A stretch of DNA of 64,000 nucleotides from Bacteroidetes bacterium RIFCSPLOWO2_12_FULL_35_15 (GCA_001769385.1 MEPB01000097.1:61046-125045), one strand, 5' to 3'. Positions 39,001-48,400 are shown, numbered from the stretch's first letter. A program made the numbers and translations. Notes: generated by a model not told the origin, from the letters alone.

Positions 39001-40762
39001 TATGGCTTATAAATACGACCAGTTGAACCGCATCAAAGAAGCAAGAGGATTTACCAATATAAACAACAGCACCAATGCATGGCAAAATGGAAGTACATAT
39101 GCAGGCAGGTATTACAACGGCTATACCTTTGATATGAATGGCAACATACAAACAGCGCTGGTAAAAAATTCTACAGGAACAGTAATCGATGACCAAACGT
39201 ATAACTACGAGCTGCTAAGCGGAAACCGCATCAACAACCGCTTAATCGATATTACCGATGCAGCAACCGCAACAGGCACGTATGATTTATTAACACAATC
39301 AACCAACAATTACAGCTATACCAAAATTGGCGAATTAAAAACGGACGCATTGGATGGCATTACCGACATTAAACGCAGAATAGACGGTAAGATAACTGAA
39401 ATAGACCGAGCCACTGGTACAAAGAAAAATCTGAAATTTGATTATGACGCAAACGGCAACCGCATTGCAAAACACGTTTACAGTAATGCAAACGTATGGG
39501 AAAAAAGTGAATACTATGTGTTGGATGCATCGGGTAATATAATGAGTACCTATAAGCACGAAGGCACTGGAGGTAGTGAAAGTTTTAAACAAATTGAAAA
39601 ACACATTTACGGAAGCAGCTTACTGGGAATTGCTAGCGAAGAAAAAGAATTGATTGGAGCAACAGTATCTACAACAAATTTCAGTAGAACATTAGGAAAT
39701 AAAAATTACACAGGAAATAATCATTTAGGAAATGATCTGGTTATCTTCACAGATAAAAAGATTGAATACGATAATAATACAGATGGAACCATTGATTATT
39801 TTACGGCTAATTTAACTTCCGCAAAAGATTATGGCGTATACGGAGAATACCTAACTAACCGAGTTTTCACGCCAGATGCGTTCCCAAATTCTTTCAATGG
39901 CAAGCGTGATGATGAAGAGTTGAAAGGTTGGCAAAATTACGGGTATAGAAATTACCTCAAGGGAAGAAGAGGTTTTGACCGTGTTGACCCATTAACAGCT
40001 GAATATCCATGGAATAGCCCTTTTTGTTTTGCTGAAAATGATGTTATTAGATGTATCGATTTGGATGGACTAGAAAAATTCAGTATAATTGATGGAACTG
40101 CTGAGTTTTTCGACCCAGCTACTGGCAAAGTGGAATCTATACCTGCAAAAAGACTAGTTTTATTAAAAACGGATGCGGCACTTGAGGTAATAGATGAAAA
40201 TGGAGTGTCATCAACTAGTTTTAAATATTGTGAATTTGCTTGTCAAACACGGGGACTGAGAGTTGAGACACAAATTTCGGGTGTCGAAGGCTCAAAAAGA
40301 CTCGTTACTCCAAATCTAAAACAAGACGATAAATACAATGTAGAAAGCACTTTTAATATAACAATTGTAGATTTCAAGAAGGCTGCATTTATCCCAGACA
40401 ATGGTTATAGTGTTCATCTGTTGGAAGACATAGCCGGCCGTACCAATGAAAATGGAAACGAGACCCTCACGAAACTTGACCTAATTAATGTTGGTTTTGG
40501 AAGATTAGCGGATGATTACAAAAGTCAAGAAACTCCCGATGCCAATGAGTATGACTTTGGTTCAAGTCTGAAAAAATTTAACACAATTAATATTCTAAAT
40601 GGAACAAATTTTACCCAAGAAGAAATACTTAATGAATTGTCTGAAACGGGTGGGATAGACGTAAGTAAATTTACTATTCTTTATAATGAAACTACAACAA
40701 AATCTAAAACAGGCGTTTTAAATGTTGAGTTCGGAAATATAGATTGTCCAGATTGTAAATAG
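33035..40762 (+). CDS. RHS-repeat polymorphic toxin with unrecognised C-terminal tip
   Basis: 2575 aa with a signal peptide (about 1-28). YD repeats occur near residues 310-500 (TKYDYEGRGVVQML) and 1600-2300 (STFYYDALGRLVVSQNAK, SYTVYDVLGRITNVGE). Between them a Cys-rich region holds about three tandem units of roughly 80 aa (about 1286-1525). The RHS core end is about 2286-2345 (SFNGKRDDEELKGW, FDRVDPLTAEYPWNSPF, CIDLDGLE). The last 230 residues are the variable tip, ending in DCPDCK, with no toxin family I recognise. The core normally cleaves itself and encloses the tip. The next gene is the immunity candidate. Confidence 0.85.
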   Translation: MRNVFKFISISFLILAGLILNINFAKAANEHSIVSKSGPAIAQSTSLSIQDQWYSYMSTNGLNNSIFNVSQAYTSIGLRFDQSKLNNYQSKWSLDVNYSIELFALSSSGTITTTTQTGLLKIDYDNATTYKDKDLVKFASNYFKAKLTIGVVTYKNAAGTPTAIPSTFSNDFFIDLEQETERYYKFSTSPNAPFVYASAVTTTNELPVAWNYVQGAESYDVEWIFIDLGKDVFTINFDFDFRNATRINTKNQYYKIPLGYPKGILIYRVRGVGYDLLSSIRTESEWSYNNNSLLGNTVNTPSNPNLAYRLDYDGLDQNKNWQYSASFAEDGKRKEIISYFDGSLRNRQTATKLNSDNNVILAETKYDYEGRGVVQMLPTPMGNIGIQYNSSFNNNFDKSDFDADATYLIPNVVNPTNNATATYYSSNSSAIGIDAYTPDAQGYPYSRATFKRDGTGRVSTQSGVGIDFKTGSGHETQYFYGTPTGQQELDRLFGNEVGNWMHYKKNLVVDPNGQASVTYLDQEGRTIATALSGDEPTNLLAIDGKPAPISLTSDLLTGKNNLINNELTALSTIVVSTASSTYNFSYNLNDSLYCENCDETPICKTCKYDLIFTVKDEDNVPVSYTTSNGAATGTVVFQNISAETNFTFYVTFDYVGTYTVIKTLKLNETSLTEYYDDLVSQYYNCLPYTDIQPEPCLDCQGICEKRFKIPDGNGGYTYVDEQGDLITGQNAAAEAQVLIDQCKAFCENPSSSLKDECELHKEILKADMSPGGQYFDNYYYNPTTNEFNIVLDSNNNPINDNTWLEAHIPTTGAATQFGSFLSWINNNPQNGGCYFPSSVTDTWTTWDDIRSNWKDCFADFLIYYHPEYCQYQFNCERDLCPSIEQGHWTPNGGITIVESNDFDLAMQQNFALHEYYIPTALSSYTTVSTTDNSGYIGTNSITLPTQNTDPYFDLNTYTNCSSENNFGISNSCTNNNAIEERKAVNDLLKYYMAAGTSGTPVWLSVWYVLDDPSNIHSATSLSAAITAAGFTMPNSVYQTIRNIHGDGTSAHPGILGGTYPTMTKYEYFVNIYLGIKKLIQFQRYNNLYNIQTPGTSPAPAGISCETPLASSTTHWGWTNGATSSFQIRYLKNIVFDTYWANACYNSATSPQLTVPNSMITNWQNVLNGTTPNAVLTEAYKGNCGQYVDQWMTSIYAACSGLENGLTPTQKDAMKQYLIDVCASDADLIHAQGGDGTRNGNVIAGPVNFDTFQDVIDYYISLPTSPSLSCTPSAPVHPSASIINQQVDCMCENYNQFIIDNGLSSATDAVKASTISSFYGTTVSATDIATWATECAATPPHTLNNLLNYNLPEALQCPASNLQNYNSNNCTCTNLNNYIAAMDISSPSNTEIATSLTDDFGTTITAGEVADWLTACSTSTYTSGTFSNLPSALKCLSQDECTKNTIYSFIINHGFPIPPSNYPTINYSSIQQTAIVASLNAAFQPTVALVWSDVDAWLVACTANSYSSTTFSNLPNGLRCSESGLPPPSCACEQENLQAAEEANYFNTQNRLLLAQQAALAYLESYKTLCLNTISRETFKVIYTLNEYYYTLYYYDQAGNLLKTVPPNGVQPLTTTTEFNNVTAYRAAASGSTFTVPSHKMVTHYWYNSLQQLVKQNTPDADLSTFYYDALGRLVVSQNAKQDLIDNYSYTVYDVLGRITNVGEIHSTVTMTNAIARNKDLTTTLASWITAGTKSQIAATYYDETMSGAPSAVSAIQENLRNRVTSTTYDADGTAPYDNATHYSYDIHGNVKILIQENKKLSLTSQQLKRIDYDYDLISGKVNKVSYQAGQADQFYHQYYYDADNRLTNVYTSRDNTIWDQDAKYFFYATGALSRAEIGDKKVQGIDYANTIQGWQKNINSETLDPTRDMGQDGNITSNLNKSIGRDAFAYTLGYFEGDYVPKNTSTANALAAVTGSELLSNRFDLFNGNISYMVTNLTDPTTGNFLPNGMAYKYDQLNRIKEARGFTNINNSTNAWQNGSTYAGRYYNGYTFDMNGNIQTALVKNSTGTVIDDQTYNYELLSGNRINNRLIDITDAATATGTYDLLTQSTNNYSYTKIGELKTDALDGITDIKRRIDGKITEIDRATGTKKNLKFDYDANGNRIAKHVYSNANVWEKSEYYVLDASGNIMSTYKHEGTGGSESFKQIEKHIYGSSLLGIASEEKELIGATVSTTNFSRTLGNKNYTGNNHLGNDLVIFTDKKIEYDNNTDGTIDYFTANLTSAKDYGVYGEYLTNRVFTPDAFPNSFNGKRDDEELKGWQNYGYRNYLKGRRGFDRVDPLTAEYPWNSPFCFAENDVIRCIDLDGLEKFSIIDGTAEFFDPATGKVESIPAKRLVLLKTDAALEVIDENGVSSTSFKYCEFACQTRGLRVETQISGVEGSKRLVTPNLKQDDKYNVESTFNITIVDFKKAAFIPDNGYSVHLLEDIAGRTNENGNETLTKLDLINVGFGRLADDYKSQETPDANEYDFGSSLKKFNTINILNGTNFTQEEILNELSETGGIDVSKFTILYNETTTKSKTGVLNVEFGNIDCPDCK

Positions 40763-40778
40763 TATAAATTAATATAAC

Positions 40779-41651
40779 ATGGCTAAAAATTTCATATTAC
40801 TTCTTTTACTATTAGTAAACATAAAAATATTTGCATCAGATACTCTTGCTATTAAGTCTGCAATAATTAAAAGCAACTTGTTTTCAAAAGAGAAGTTGTT
40901 AAATGCAACAATTCAAATCGATGTCCTATATGAAGAGTATGATTCTGTTAATGTGAAATTAATTTTGAAAAGTCAACCAGATTTAAAGACTAATATAATT
41001 GCATTTGTGGAAGAATATTCCTGTGTTTTTTCAAATTCAATTTTTTATCTGAATGGAAGTTATAAAATAGTAACTGATAATTCGGTAAATAAATTTACCC
41101 AACTGGGAATAATAAAACACAATTACATGGATGGGCTCACAACATTCTTAATAGATGATAATTTAGTTGCCAAAACATTTTACAATATGGGATTTAAGAA
41201 TGGAGCTGATATTCATTATGAAAAAAAAATGATACAGAGTATTTATACTTTTCAGCATGACACATTAAATGGCTCATTTATGATATTTTCAAGTACTGGA
41301 AATTTGCAAGAATGTGGAAATTTTGAGAATGGTGTTTTGCAAGGAAATTATATGAATTATTATGAAAATGGGAATTTAAAAAGCAGGGGAAAATATTCAG
41401 GACATTATTTGAAAAGAATATGTGATACATGCTCAAAATTTAAGAATGAAAATGGAAAGGAGATTGATGTAATGACGATGTATTCAATTGGATTTCGAAA
41501 ATTAATGAGTGATGATATGAAAAATAATTATAGTAGTTTGGGTTATAAATTTAACCTGAAATCAGGAGACTGGTTCTATTATAATGAGCAGGGTAAGTTT
41601 ATACGGAAAGAGCATTATGATATTCAGGGTGAAATTAAGAATACTCCGTAG
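40779..41651 (+). CDS. Exported MORN/YwqK-repeat protein, candidate immunity protein
   Basis: 290 aa with a signal peptide (MAKNFILLLLLLVNIKIFAS). Residues about 164-215 show YwqK-type repeats (LNGSFMIFSSTGNLQECGNF, GVLQGNYMNYYENGNLKSRG) and one more near the C-terminus (KSGDWFYYNEQGKFIRKEHY). Proteins of this type often follow RHS toxins in Bacteroidota and are taken to be antitoxins. It lies 16 nt after the RHS gene, last in the operon. A 3' remnant of a similar gene follows the orphan tip cassette at 1303. Confidence 0.7.
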   Translation: MAKNFILLLLLLVNIKIFASDTLAIKSAIIKSNLFSKEKLLNATIQIDVLYEEYDSVNVKLILKSQPDLKTNIIAFVEEYSCVFSNSIFYLNGSYKIVTDNSVNKFTQLGIIKHNYMDGLTTFLIDDNLVAKTFYNMGFKNGADIHYEKKMIQSIYTFQHDTLNGSFMIFSSTGNLQECGNFENGVLQGNYMNYYENGNLKSRGKYSGHYLKRICDTCSKFKNENGKEIDVMTMYSIGFRKLMSDDMKNNYSSLGYKFNLKSGDWFYYNEQGKFIRKEHYDIQGEIKNTP

Positions 41652-41748
41652 GAGTTGTTATCCACTACCAAACTTTTAAAAAAAATGCACTCGAATATCC
41701 GTTTGAGAAGTATAAAAATTGTGCATAGGGTTAAAAAATAAAAACATT

Positions 41749-41770
41749 GTATAACCTGCGGAGGTTGTAC
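41749..41770 (+). terminator. Hairpin about 100 nt after the 22-kb operon
   Basis: GTATAACCT-GCGG-AGGTTGTAC is a 9-bp dyad with one G-T pair, but no T-run follows. Could mark the end of the toxin operon transcript or be a processing structure. Confidence 0.3.
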
Positions 41771-41910
41771 AAAAGAGAGAAGGAAAATATCTTGGTTTGG
41801 AGAGGAAAGCCGACCAGATGTTTCCCTGAATCTCAAAAGCAAAATTGTGATAATTAAAATTGTAAATGGCAAGGCTTCGGCTGGAATAATAAACTTAAAA
41901 ATTTGAAATC

Positions 41911-42132
41911 ATGGCAAATAAAACTTCTACCGCAATAATTAGTGTAATCAATTCAGGAACAAATGTTATCGTTGATGGCAATGGATATACTTCTACTGCT
42001 TTAGTATCAATGGCAAATGCAGCTCGTGCTAAAAATGTTATGCTAACGATTAAAAACACTACAAAGTTTACATCCACGGCTTTGGTCTCAATTGGTAATG
42101 CTGGAAAAACACATGTCACAATAGAGGTGTAG
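41911..42132 (+). CDS. 73-aa internally duplicated protein of unknown function
   Basis: A small protein, clear ATG start, with two copies of a unit: GYTSTALVSMANAARAKNVM and KFTSTALVSIGNAGKTHVTI. Each reads as strand, loop, TSTALVS helix, then strand. There is no signal peptide or membrane segment. No family recognised. It stands alone with 260 nt before and 243 nt after it, between the RHS operon and Hachiman. Could be a small effector, antitoxin or defence accessory; none can be shown. Confidence 0.5.
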   Translation: MANKTSTAIISVINSGTNVIVDGNGYTSTALVSMANAARAKNVMLTIKNTTKFTSTALVSIGNAGKTHVTIEV

Positions 42133-42375
42133 TTTTTAAAGATAAACTACCGTAAAAATTCAAGTATCAAATTCTAAATCTTGAAATTATAAAATTGTAA
42201 AAAATTGTGAATAGTTAAAATGATGAAAAACACTGGCAGGATTGGCTGGTAAAAGGAAATTCGATAGATATTTTCTTGACTTTCGAAAGCTAATGATTAA
42301 GGAAATATTAAGTAATGTTATTGTAATCTGTGGCTCTATACTGAATATGGAAAAGTATTTACATAAAATAATGAA

Positions 42376-43215
42376 ATGATAATACCTTTTTTTAATTTAA
42401 TTGTTCATAAAGATGATGAGCTTCCAGACTTACTAGGCTTATGTGCTGGTTTTGAAAATGCTAGTTGGAGAAAAGACCAACTAGTTGACCATTTATTTAA
42501 TTACTTACCAGAATTTGCATTAACCTATTCTGAATTTAAGGAATTAAATGGAGATAATATTATTCCAAAGCTAAGAGTTGCCGCAGGTAATGTGTATCAG
42601 TCGGAAAAATTTAGAAATAGAGGAGAGTTTGGTGAATTACTATTACATGCCATTATCAGAGAAACACATAGTACTATCCCTGCTATTAGTAAACTATTTT
42701 ACAAAGATGGACCAAATGAAACTGTTAAAGGATTTGATGCAGTTCATGTGGTAGAAAAAGGAAGTAAATTGGAATTGTGGTTAGGTGAGGTTAAATTTTA
42801 TCAAGATATTCATAGTGCAATACGAGATGTAATTATTGAATTGCATGCCCACATTAAATTAAGGTATGCAAAAAACGAGTTTATTGCAATTAGTAATAAA
42901 ATTGATAAAACTTGGAATCATGCAGAAAAACTTAAAGCCTTATTGGACCCAAATACTTCTTTGGACGACATATTTGAGACAACCTGTATTCCTGTTTTAT
43001 TAACATATGATTCTAAAGTTTTTCAAAAATATACTACAAAGAGTATCGCATACATTGCTGAAATGGAAACTGAACTATTGAAATTTCACAAAAAATTCTG
43101 CGATGATTTAGGTAAATTCCCACTGACAATACATCTGTTTATAGTCCCACTTAATACAAAGGATGAATTGATAAAAAGTCTTGAAGAAAAACTTAGGATA
43201 TGGCAAAAGATTTAA
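42376..43215 (+). CDS. hamA: HamA, Hachiman antiphage nuclease subunit (DUF1837)
   Basis: 279 aa. A DUF1837-type PD-(D/E)xK nuclease core is visible: RGEFGELLLHAIIRE (E84/E87), GFDAVH (D121) and LELWLGEVKF (E138-x-K140). This is the effector of Hachiman, which degrades DNA when released by its helicase partner. It overlaps the helicase gene by 16 nt, so they are co-translated. Length and gene order match known hamAB systems. The start is an ATG with a T-rich upstream region; no promoter box was clear. Confidence 0.85.
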   Translation: MIIPFFNLIVHKDDELPDLLGLCAGFENASWRKDQLVDHLFNYLPEFALTYSEFKELNGDNIIPKLRVAAGNVYQSEKFRNRGEFGELLLHAIIRETHSTIPAISKLFYKDGPNETVKGFDAVHVVEKGSKLELWLGEVKFYQDIHSAIRDVIIELHAHIKLRYAKNEFIAISNKIDKTWNHAEKLKALLDPNTSLDDIFETTCIPVLLTYDSKVFQKYTTKSIAYIAEMETELLKFHKKFCDDLGKFPLTIHLFIVPLNTKDELIKSLEEKLRIWQKI

Positions 43216-45326
43216 CTCAAAGTGAAATTAGGGGTATTCTAAAAAAAGATTTTGCACCCGATTTAAATAAATTCGAATTAGTAAAATCAATTTCAGATTT
43301 AGTCTCAAAAAATCGAACAATTGGACAGGAGTTCATTTTAAGACTTTTATCTCGTAGATTAGAATTTAAGGCATATGATATTGTCATTGATTCGTTGGTC
43401 AGACAAGTTGGTTTATTTCCTTATGTTGAGCAGGACGATTTATCTTTGAGGGATTCGATTGCATATGAACTTCATAAGCCAGAAGGCTTGGATGAAAACA
43501 TAGTTTTTCATCATGCACAAGCAGAAGTTTATTATTCGTTGATGAGAGGTGAAAATATAGTGATTAGTGCTCCTACTAGTTTTGGGAAAAGTTTAATAAT
43601 AGATGCCGTTGTAGCGTCAAAAAGGCACAACAATATAGTAGTTATCGTTCCGACTATTGCGCTAATTGATGAAACTAGAAAACGGCTTTCCAAATTTAAA
43701 GGAGATTATAAGATTATAACTCATCCAAGTCAGGAACAAAAAATTCGAAATATTTTTATACTAACCCAAGAAAGAGCAATTGATATAATAAAAAAAGTTA
43801 ATGTTGATTTTTTTGTAATAGATGAGTTTTATAAACTTAGTCCAAATAAATCAGACGAGGAAAGATGTTATATTTTAAATCAAGTTTTTTATCTATTAGT
43901 TAAAAAAGGTGCTCAGTTTTATTTACTGGGTCCAAATATTGAGCAAGTTACAACAGAATTATTAGAAAACGTTTCGTTCCGGTTTATAAAAACAGATTAT
44001 AAAACCGTTGTTTCTGAGCGACACATTGTAAAAGTTGCTGAAGGACAAAATGCAATTGATAAACTAATTTCTTTGGCATCTTCGTTAAAGGAACAAACAT
44101 TAATTTATTGTCAATCTCCGGCTAGTGCAAATAAAGTTGCAAGTGCTTTTCTTCAAAGTGGAGTGTTTCCACTTGCGCAAGACAACAAAAATATAGTAGA
44201 ATGGTTACAGGATAATTATCATTCTGAATGGATTCTCCCAAATTGTTTAAGTAAAGGAATTGGCATACATCATGGGAAAATTCCTAGGGCAATTGCTCAA
44301 AAATGTATAAAACTATTCAATGAAGGAAAAATCAACTATTTAATATGTACATCTACAATCATTGAAGGTGTTAATACAAAAGCAAAGAATGTAATTATCT
44401 TCGATAATAAAATTGCAAGAACAAAATTTGATTATTTTACCTTTAACAATATTTGTGGTCGTTCGGGTCGCATGTTTTCTCATTTTATTGGAAATATTTA
44501 TCTTTTCCACGAACCGCCAGTGGCAGAATTACCGTTAGTGGATTTTCCAATTTTCACACAAAATAGCGATGTTCCTGAAAAATTACTGATTAATATTAAT
44601 GATGAAGATTTAAAAGAAGAGTCTAAAAAGAAATTGCAAAAATATACAGATCAAACACTTTTATCTAGGGATATATTAAGACAAAATTCATTCATTGAAC
44701 TAGATTCTCAATTGAAAATAGCTGCATACATTGAAAATAATTGTCAACAATTAGAGAATTATCTGAATTGGAATAGTGTGCCATTAAATAATCAACTCAA
44801 AGTTATATGTAATTTGATTTGGGATTATTTTGTCGATTCAAATAAGCGAGTTTACGGTGTTAGTTCAGGAAACCAATTGCATTTTCGAATTAATCAATTC
44901 AGAGAAGCTGGCAGTTTAAGAAACTTTATTTCAGATTTTACAGATAGTGAGACTACATTAGATGGAATAAATAACGGCATTGAGCTTGCTTTTGACATTC
45001 AAAGGCATTGGATAAATTTTCAGTTTCCTCGTTATTTAATGGCTTTAAATTCCATAGCAAATTATGTATTAACAAAGAGAGGATTTCCTGCTGGCGATTT
45101 TTCTTACTTTGCAAGCATGGTTGAGTGCTACTTTACATCTCCTTATGTTGTTCCTCTGGATGAATATGGATTGCCAATGCAAATTTCTTTAAAAATTGGA
45201 AGGATAATTGAATTAGAAGGAAGTATTGATGATTCGCTTCTTAAATTACGAGATTTTAATCCTGAATCGAAAGGTTTTTCTTTAATTGAAAAGGAGTTTA
45301 TTTATGAATTAAAAGAATACATATAA
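43200..45326 (+). CDS. hamB: HamB, Hachiman superfamily 2 helicase
   Basis: 708 aa. Helicase motifs: motif I APTSFGKS (residues 124-131), motif Ia PTIALIDE, motif II VIDEFYKL (D208-E209), so the box is DEFY instead of DEAD/DEAH, motif III-like LLGPN, and motif VI NICGRSGR (about 416-423). The C-terminal region beyond 450 has no further motif I know. HamB senses aberrant DNA, moves along it and controls HamA. Overlapping ATG/stop with hamA. Confidence 0.9.
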   Translation: MAKDLTQSEIRGILKKDFAPDLNKFELVKSISDLVSKNRTIGQEFILRLLSRRLEFKAYDIVIDSLVRQVGLFPYVEQDDLSLRDSIAYELHKPEGLDENIVFHHAQAEVYYSLMRGENIVISAPTSFGKSLIIDAVVASKRHNNIVVIVPTIALIDETRKRLSKFKGDYKIITHPSQEQKIRNIFILTQERAIDIIKKVNVDFFVIDEFYKLSPNKSDEERCYILNQVFYLLVKKGAQFYLLGPNIEQVTTELLENVSFRFIKTDYKTVVSERHIVKVAEGQNAIDKLISLASSLKEQTLIYCQSPASANKVASAFLQSGVFPLAQDNKNIVEWLQDNYHSEWILPNCLSKGIGIHHGKIPRAIAQKCIKLFNEGKINYLICTSTIIEGVNTKAKNVIIFDNKIARTKFDYFTFNNICGRSGRMFSHFIGNIYLFHEPPVAELPLVDFPIFTQNSDVPEKLLININDEDLKEESKKKLQKYTDQTLLSRDILRQNSFIELDSQLKIAAYIENNCQQLENYLNWNSVPLNNQLKVICNLIWDYFVDSNKRVYGVSSGNQLHFRINQFREAGSLRNFISDFTDSETTLDGINNGIELAFDIQRHWINFQFPRYLMALNSIANYVLTKRGFPAGDFSYFASMVECYFTSPYVVPLDEYGLPMQISLKIGRIIELEGSIDDSLLKLRDFNPESKGFSLIEKEFIYELKEYI

Positions 45327-45453
45327 AATCAATAGAAAAATAATGAAACGTTCACAAAAGTTACCAAATAGCTGAATTGTTATAGTTTAATTTCAATCAA
45401 TCAATCTATCTTATGCGATATTATTTGAATGTTGTACCAATAATTTTATACTC

Positions 45454-48400
45454 ATGAAAAAATATATTTTTTTATTTATTTTGTTTCTGACTTGTTCATA
45501 TTCTAATGCGGTATGTCTTTCTGGTACCTACACAATAGGTGGAACCTCTCCTGACTATTCAAGTTTTAGTTCAGCAATTTCCTCACTTGTAACCAATGGA
45601 GTTTGTGGTCCGGTAGTTTTTAATGTTCGAAATGGAACCTATTCAGAACAGATAACAATACCTGATATCACAGGAACATCCGGGATAAATACAATTACAT
45701 TTCAATCCGAAAATGGCGATAGTGCTTCTGTTATTTTAACTTTCCCATCTTCATCAAGTAGCACAAATAATTTTGTTGTTTTTTTGAATGGTGGTGATTA
45801 TATTCATTTTGAAAATATGACTATTTCAAGAACAGGAGCATTAAACTATGCGATAGTTATTGACATTAAAAACAATAGCGATTCTCTTGTATTTAGAAAA
45901 AATTACTTTAAAAGTAATACAACCGCAGGAGCCTTCGCTAAGCTTATTAATGCAATAGATATTAATGGATTGGACATTATTGCAAACAAATTTGAAAGAG
46001 GTACTTCTGGGTTATACTTAGACCTTTATATAGGAGTCTCACCTTTTGTCGTTGATAGTAATATTTTTATCAACCAAGGTAATTCAGCAATTTATGTTAG
46101 CCCTTCCAATAGTTTTATGATTAGGCATAATACTATTTCAAATTCTCCTTATGGGATAACATTTGGTGGTGGAGGGGGAAATTCACAAATAATCGCGAAT
46201 AAAATGACTAATATTAGTTTAGCCGGTTTAAAGGTAACTACTTATAATACTTCTGGGACATATGTACTTTTAATTGCTAATAATTTTATTCATTCCACAG
46301 GTGGAGGAGTTGAATTAAATAACACTAATAATGTTAAATTTCTTTTTAACAGTATTTATACAACCGGTATAACTTTTAGTCCATATCATCAAGATAAAGG
46401 TAACAATATTGTAATATTTAATAATATATTTTATTCCGTATCAACTTCTCCGGCAATAAAATTTACAAATAGTATGGGCAACCCAAATTTTATTTCTAAC
46501 AACAATTTATTTTATTCAAACGGTGTAAATCTTGTATCCAACTATACCAATGTTTTATATCCTACTCTTTCGCTCTGGACAGCAGCTACAGGCAATGATG
46601 CAAGCTCTTTCAATTCGAGTGTAACTTTCGTTGCTCCTCCGTATGATTTACACGTGCCATATAGTGCTGAATTATTTGGTCATGGTTTCTGGAATGCGGC
46701 AGTTCCAAGTGATATTGATGGAGACGCTCGTAATCCTTATCCATGTATTGGTGCCGATGAGTTTCCCCTTCCAGTGAGCAATGCCAGTATCTCTTCAATC
46801 GACACCTCTTCTATAAAATGTGGAGGATTACATCCTGTGCTAGTGAAAATTCATAATGGTGGACAATTGGATTTAACTAGTGCGGTTATCAATTGGTCAG
46901 TTGATAATTTGATGCAAACTCCTTACAATTGGGCTGGTTTTCTGTTATCGAATAATTCTAATTCAGGAATCAATATTGGTAGTTACAATTTTTCCGTAAA
47001 CACCACTCATATAATTAAAGTTTGGCCAAGTAACTTAAATACCGGAACTGATTCGTATCCTGAAAACGATACTCTTACCTACACCTTTATAACTAATGCC
47101 ATGTCTGGTATTTATACGGTTGGAGGTAGTTCACCCGATTTTGCCACCTTATCACTTGCTGCATCCAATCTGTTGAGCCGAGGTGTTTGTGGATCTGTAA
47201 TATTTAATATTAGGCCGGGAACTTACTCATTCGGAGTATCTTTTCCCTCAGTTGCTGGAGCCTCTGATATTAATACTATTACTTTTCAATCCGAAAATTC
47301 AGATAGCACAAGTGTGGATATCAATAACGGAACCCCCGGAATAGTTGTACTTGATGGAGGGAGCTATTTTACTTTTAAACATCTATTTATTAATGGAAAC
47401 GTTATAATAAAGAATTTTGCTTGCTACAATTCGTTTATTGGGTGTCAAATAGTGTCTTCTGCCATTTATAATACCGATCCAATTATTAGTGTAATAGGAG
47501 GAGGATGCAATTACAACTCATATATTGGGAATAATATTTTGGGTAATGGCCAACAAACGGCTTTAAAATCGGTAGCTCCATCATATTTAATACCTAATCG
47601 AGGAACAAAAATAAAAAATAATTATATTAAATTGACTTGGGGAAATAGTTGGACACTTAGAGGAGTGCTAATATCACATGAAGTGAATGATACAATATCG
47701 AATAATATTCTTAACAACGCTGGTGCAGATATTTTATCAGATAGTTCTACATTTAATAATAATAGTGTATTTAATAGAATGGCAACTTTCGAAGGTAAAG
47801 ATCTTAAGGTATTTAATAATTTTATAAACTTCCTTGCCCCTACATCCACTTATTATTGGGGGGTTAAAATTAGTGGACGAAATACCTGGTTTGTACACAA
47901 TACAGTGAGCGGATGGGCACCTCCTTCTGGTTCTACTTATCCTATGGTTTATATTTTAGATTCTTCTTATGTTCGGAACAATATTTTTAGTAGCACTAGT
48001 GTAGGGGTAATTTTTGATTGTGGATTGCCGTCTGGTTATAATAGTATTAATTCCAATTGGAATGATTTTTATTCACCTCTAAATACTAATTATATTTATT
48101 GGCAAGGCTCCGCATATACCCTTGCAGGTTATAAGACCGCTAGTGGAAATGAAATGAATTCAATAAATCAAAACCCTCATTTTGTTTCAGCAACAAATTT
48201 ACATGTATATAATCCGGGCGGTGGTATTTCTTCTATGCCATCTTATCCATTTTGCACAGACGATATTGATGGAGACATGCGAATTTCTGCAACACCAAAA
48301 GCAGGGGCTGATGAGTTTGCAACCTTAACAGGAACTTTTGATGCTGCAATGAATGAACTGGTAATGAGTACTAACATTTGTTATGGAAATCAACCCATTA

